From DASQBT01 sp963746955 (GTDB lineage Bacteria; Pseudomonadota; Gammaproteobacteria; Burkholderiales; Thiobacillaceae), in NCBI GenBank assembly GCA_963746955.1, contig CAVVDR010000012.1, positions 1 through 64,000 on the forward strand: a stretch of DNA of 64,000 nt, written 5' to 3'. Below, one piece after another: positions 60,904 through 64,000 of this stretch. Both the position numbers and the translations under genes were made by a program. A model generated the notes under the pieces. The model did not search any database. It saw nothing but the letters and a program-made list of their open reading frames with translations, and was not told the DNA's origin. Numbering within the stretch: the first letter of the stretch is position 1; every line of letters starts with the position of its first letter.

Positions 60904-62775
60904 GTGTGCGGCATTGTTGGCTATCTGCGTTCCCCGCCATTGCCAGTGGAGAGCTTCATCAAGTCGCGCGATCGCATGACCCATCGTGGTCCAGACGATA
61001 CTGGCGTGTGGCAAAGCGCTGATGGCACCGTGCTCCTGGGGCATCGGCGCCTGTCCATTCTGGACCTGTCTTCCGCCGGCCATCAACCAATGGTCAGCGA
61101 GTGCGGTCGCTTTGTCATCGTCTTCAATGGCGAGGTCTACAACTATCTGGAATTGAAAGGCGAGCTTGAAGCGCTGGGGCACCGCTTCAAGGGTAGCGGC
61201 GATACCGAAGTCATCTTGGCGGCGTACCGTCAATGGGGCGAGGCTTGCCTGAACCGCTTCAATGGCATGTTCGCCATCGCCATCTGGGACGGGGGCACGC
61301 CTGATACGCCACCTTCACTGTTCCTGGCCCGTGACCGCGCGGGGAAAAAACCACTCTATTACGCCCATCGCGGCAGAACGATTACCTTTGCCTCGGAATT
61401 GAAGGCCATCCCGAAGGAGATGAGAGGCGGCATCGACCTCCAGGCCCTAAACCACTATCTGGCTCTGGGTTATGTGCCGGGCTCGCTCTGTATTGCCAGC
61501 GGCGCGAACAAACTTCCGCCCGCCCATGCGGCGCGTTTTCGACCCGATACGGGCGAATTAACAATCTGGCGGTGGTGGGAATTGCCAGTCCCTATGACCG
61601 ACCAGCATCTCTTTACTGGTGAGGATCTCGCCGAGCAGAGCTGGCTGCTACTCACCGATGCCGTCAAGTTGCGGTTGCGCAGCGACGTCACAGTTGGAGT
61701 CTTTCTCTCCGGCGGTTTGGATTCCAGCCTGGTCACCGCCGCCGCTGTAGCAGTGTCTGATCAGCCCATTAACACCTTCACCGTCGGCGTGCCCGGGTCG
61801 AAACTGGATGAATCGCACCATGCACGTGCGATTGCCGACCATTCTTCCACCCGGCATCACCTGCTTGAGCTGCCCAAACCCTCACTCGACGTGCTGGATG
61901 AACTGGCTCCTTTTGTCGACGAGCCGATCGCCGATTCCTCGATTCTTCCGACTTATCTCCTCAGCAAACTGACCGCGCAACATGTAAAGGTGGCGCTCGG
62001 CGGCGACGGCGGGGATGAGTTGTATGGTGGATATGAGCATTATCAGGTTGCGTTGCGTGATCATCAGCGCTTGGGCTGGTTGCCGAAGCTATTGCTTAAC
62101 CGCCTGGCGATTGCGGTGGCCAGGCTCCCTGCCGGAGTGCGGGGTAGAAACCGCCTGGCTTCGTTGCGCGGTGGTGTTGCTCAAGCCCATGTATGGGGAT
62201 CTGCCTATTTTGACATTGATCTGAGGCGGCGCATCATGCATCCGGATGTCGTCAAAGCGCTGGGGGATAACCTGGGCGCCCCGGAAGCCTATTTGCTGCA
62301 ATTGATGCAACAAGGCAGGAATGACGTTGATGCGCTGACCCGCACCGACTTCCATGCCATCTTGCCGGACGATTTTCTGGTCAAGGTGGACCGTGCCAGC
62401 ATGGCCAATAGCCTGGAAGTGCGCACGCCGTTCCTTGATTATCGTCTGGTGGAACATGCCTTCGGCACGATACCCACAGACTGGAAAGTGTCACTTACCG
62501 AACGCCGCCGCGTGCAGAATCTGATGGCCAGGAAATACCTGCCTAAGGATTATCAACTTGGGCGAAAACAGGGTTTTTCGATACCCATGGATGAATGGCT
62601 GCGGCACAGCGATTTCGACGCGCGCCTCGAATGCATGCCGGAAAGTGTATTTAATCGTAACGAGACGGCCAGCCTGGTCCGCGGCCTGAAGGGGGGTCGA
62701 GCCAATGGTGCCCGACTGTTCGCATTGATGATGCTGACAATTTCCCAAGACAATTTGGATAACTCAGTGAGGTAA
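60904..62775 (+). CDS. asnB: Asparagine synthase (glutamine-hydrolysing), polysaccharide-locus type
   Basis: 623 residues. After removal of the initiator (GTG), Cys2 of CGIVGYLR is the glutaminase nucleophile, followed by RGPDDTGVW and FNGEVYNYLEL. The synthetase half has the PP-loop LSGGLDSSLV near residue 270 and ALGGDGGDELYGGYEHY. Such enzymes in surface-polysaccharide loci usually amidate sugar carboxyls or nucleotide sugars rather than supply free asparagine. GGGAGGAA precedes the start. Its stop lies at the edge of the IS200/IS605 element, which may have changed the last residues. Confidence 0.92.
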   Translation: MCGIVGYLRSPPLPVESFIKSRDRMTHRGPDDTGVWQSADGTVLLGHRRLSILDLSSAGHQPMVSECGRFVIVFNGEVYNYLELKGELEALGHRFKGSGDTEVILAAYRQWGEACLNRFNGMFAIAIWDGGTPDTPPSLFLARDRAGKKPLYYAHRGRTITFASELKAIPKEMRGGIDLQALNHYLALGYVPGSLCIASGANKLPPAHAARFRPDTGELTIWRWWELPVPMTDQHLFTGEDLAEQSWLLLTDAVKLRLRSDVTVGVFLSGGLDSSLVTAAAVAVSDQPINTFTVGVPGSKLDESHHARAIADHSSTRHHLLELPKPSLDVLDELAPFVDEPIADSSILPTYLLSKLTAQHVKVALGGDGGDELYGGYEHYQVALRDHQRLGWLPKLLLNRLAIAVARLPAGVRGRNRLASLRGGVAQAHVWGSAYFDIDLRRRIMHPDVVKALGDNLGAPEAYLLQLMQQGRNDVDALTRTDFHAILPDDFLVKVDRASMANSLEVRTPFLDYRLVEHAFGTIPTDWKVSLTERRRVQNLMARKYLPKDYQLGRKQGFSIPMDEWLRHSDFDARLECMPESVFNRNETASLVRGLKGGRANGARLFALMMLTISQDNLDNSVR

Positions 62776-62776
62776 G

Positions 62777-62795
62777 CCCCCGGCTTTGCCGGGGG
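62777..62795. repeat. Left-end hairpin of the IS200-like element
   Basis: CCCCCGGC-TTT-GCCGGGGG, 8-bp stem, identical to 63354-63372. Confidence 0.9.
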
Positions 62796-62866
62796 ACTCA
62801 CCAAGGTTTGACCTATACGGCGGTCGTTGTGAATCTTCAGTCTCGACCAAGAGATGGAGATTCACG

Positions 62867-63298
62867 ATGAAAGAGTATCAGAGTTTGAGCCACACGAGAT
62901 GGGACGGTAAGTACCACGTAGTTTTCATTCCGAAGAAGCGAAAGAAGAAGATCTTTGAGGTACTCCGGCGGCATCTTGGAGAGATATTCCGGGAGTTGGC
63001 GAAGCAGAAGGATTCGCAGGTTGTAGAGGGCCACCTGATGTCGGACCACGTGCACATGTGCCTGAGTATTCCACCGAAGTATGCGGTATCGAATGTAGTG
63101 GGGTACATCAAGGGCAAGAGTGCGATTGCGATAGCCCGGCATTTCGGTGGTCGGGAGCGGAATTTCACGGGCGAGGTGTTTTGGGCTCGTGGGTACTTCG
63201 TTTCTACGGTGGGTCTGGATGAAGCGATGGTCAGGGCGTACATCCGCAACCAGGAGCACGAGGATGAACGCTACGACCAGATGAAATTGAGCGTGTAG
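62867..63298 (+). CDS. tnpA: IS200/IS605-family transposase TnpA (HUH, tyrosine)
   Basis: 143 residues, typical Y1 single-strand transposase length. It has KYHVVFIPKKRKK at the start, the HUH pair in SDHVHM (His61, His63) and the catalytic Tyr110 in ARGYFVSTVG. The start at 62867 is supported by GGAG about 7 nt upstream; the frame is open further up but lies in the end region. Intact. Confidence 0.93.
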   Translation: MKEYQSLSHTRWDGKYHVVFIPKKRKKKIFEVLRRHLGEIFRELAKQKDSQVVEGHLMSDHVHMCLSIPPKYAVSNVVGYIKGKSAIAIARHFGGRERNFTGEVFWARGYFVSTVGLDEAMVRAYIRNQEHEDERYDQMKLSV

Positions 63299-63353
63299 CC
63301 GCCCTTGGGCGGCTCATGAGTTGCCAGCGCCTTTGAGGCGCCCCACTGATAGG

Positions 63354-63372
63354 CCCCCGGCTTTGCCGGGGG
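63354..63372. repeat. Right-end hairpin of the IS200-like element
   Basis: Exact copy of the left-end hairpin at 62777-62795, followed by TAATTTAAC. Confidence 0.9.
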
Positions 63373-63383
63373 TAATTTAACTC

Positions 63384-63682
63384 ATGAGTCAGGAAAACAC
63401 CTCGCCGGCCCCATCTGCACCGAAGGTTTCCATCGTCATGGCGGCTTTGAATAAGGCACATGACATCGGCAGTGCGATCGATAGCATCCTTGCGCAGACC
63501 TTCACCAACTGGGAATTGATCGTTATCGACGATGTCTCAACGGATACCATGGCGGATGTGGTTATGCGCTACGCCGAGAAGGATAGCCACTACGACTTGC
63601 CTGCAATGAAACCAACCTGAAGCTGCCAGCAAGCCTCAACAAAGGCATTGGGCTGGCGCAAGCTGACCTAGCGTTATTTTAA
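63384..63682 (+). pseudogene. Broken glycosyltransferase family 2 gene
   Basis: 78 codons encode a GT2 N-terminus (PKVSIVMAALNKAHDIGSAI, NWELIVIDDVSTD). Near 63600 the homology leaves this frame and continues in another as CNETNLKLPASLNKGIGLAQADLALF to a stop at 63680. Some 8-10 residues between the two parts also seem to be lost. The remaining two thirds of a GT2 enzyme are absent, so it cannot be functional. Confidence 0.8.
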
Positions 63683-63705
63683 TCCGTGGGATTGGTGTAT
63701 TAAGT

Positions 63706-64000
63706 ATGAGTATGGCCACTAGTTATAAGCTTTCGATTTGCATTCCCGCCTATAACCGATCGGCGCTTCTGCCCGCTTTGCTGGATTCGATCTTCACTCA
63801 GGAATATGAAGATTTTGAGGTGGTCATTTCTGAGGATGACTCGCCTGAGCGTATGGAGATGCGAAATGTGTCGGGTGATTACGCCGCGAAGTACCCAGGG
63901 CGGCTAACCTATGCCGAGAATCCATCCAATCTGGGCTATGACGGCAATCTGCGTCGACTGTTTGAGCTGGCGCGGGGCGAGTACGTCCTGTTTATGGGGA
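63706..64000 (+). CDS. Glycosyltransferase family 2 protein, 3' end outside window
   Basis: 98 codons to the window edge with no stop. The opening YKLSICIPAYNRSALLPALL is the GT2 nucleotide-sugar fold, followed by VVISEDDSPE (acidic donor-site region) and ENPSNLGYDGNLRRLFELAR. It is probably an intact glycosyltransferase of the surface polymer; sugar specificity cannot be told. Start at 63706 or two codons later. Confidence 0.88.
   Translation, partial: MSMATSYKLSICIPAYNRSALLPALLDSIFTQEYEDFEVVISEDDSPERMEMRNVSGDYAAKYPGRLTYAENPSNLGYDGNLRRLFELARGEYVLFMG

Larger units (their letters stand above)
62776..63376 (+). mobile_element. IS200/IS605-family insertion sequence (TnpA only)
   Basis: An element of about 600 bp bounded by two identical 19-nt hairpins, CCCCCGGCTTTGCCGGGGG at 62777-62795 and 63354-63372. 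These are the end structures recognised by TnpA. No tnpB is present, so it is IS200-like. It sits immediately after the asnB stop and before a broken glycosyltransferase. Limits are approximate: this family makes no target duplication. Confidence 0.88.

Overview
The window looks like a chromosomal segment of a GC-rich Gram-negative betaproteobacterium, probably Nitrosomonadales-like. This is an inference from gene content and codon use, not from a marker gene. Evidence includes the lipoprotein carrier lolA, a lexA-imuA-imuB-dnaE2 SOS cassette, a Gfc/YjbH-type exopolysaccharide export locus, and the trxB-ftsK-lolA-rarA-serS-clpSA neighbourhood, which resembles the E. coli clpSA-trxB-ftsK-lolA-rarA-serS region.

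Layout. 1-13.3 kb is housekeeping: an Smr-domain gene (cut by the edge) and trxB on the minus strand, then ftsK, a small DUF2892 protein, lolA, rarA, serS, mltF (minus), tRNA-Ser(CGA), a conserved-looking unknown, clpS and clpA. An IS5-family element sits exactly in the lolA stop codon. 13.9-18.7 kb is a tight nucleotide-sugar operon, rfbBACD plus manC (dTDP-L-rhamnose and GDP-mannose). 18.9-25.7 kb holds a stand-alone CZB protein, malQ, molybdate transporter genes modBC without modA, and a PAS histidine kinase with a single-domain response regulator. The latter two lead into a large REC-PAS-GGDEF-EAL protein (to 28.2 kb). 28.2-34.3 kb is the SOS mutagenesis operon with one clear LexA box. Its dnaE2 reads in frame through two heptanucleotide repeat arrays and a palindrome.

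34.4-46 kb is accessory: an IS1182-family transposase, an AT-richer unknown membrane protein, an MFS exporter fused to an ABM-like domain, YceI, glucokinase, a VTT membrane protein, a Nudix hydrolase, a VOC-family remnant, a glycine-zipper protein, an SRPBCC protein and a cholesterol-oxidase-like GMC oxidoreductase with a ferredoxin-like cysteine cluster.

46.5-64 kb is a surface-polysaccharide locus. It starts with a GfcA-like small secreted protein followed by an intrinsic terminator. Next come a GfcB/YjbF lipoprotein, a 1.2-kb-codon fusion of GfcC-like + YjbH/GfcD beta-barrel + PAP2 phosphatase domains, diacylglycerol kinase dgkA, an SLBB (Wza-like) export protein and a Wzz-like chain-length protein. 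Then follow a flippase, an AT-rich hexapeptide acetyltransferase, two methyltransferases, a GT11 fucosyltransferase, asparagine synthetase and glycosyltransferases. Two genes here are broken, and an IS200/IS605 element with identical end hairpins lies after asnB. The upstream rhamnose/mannose genes could feed this locus with activated sugars. The most unusual item is the GfcC-YjbH-PAP2 fusion next to dgkA.
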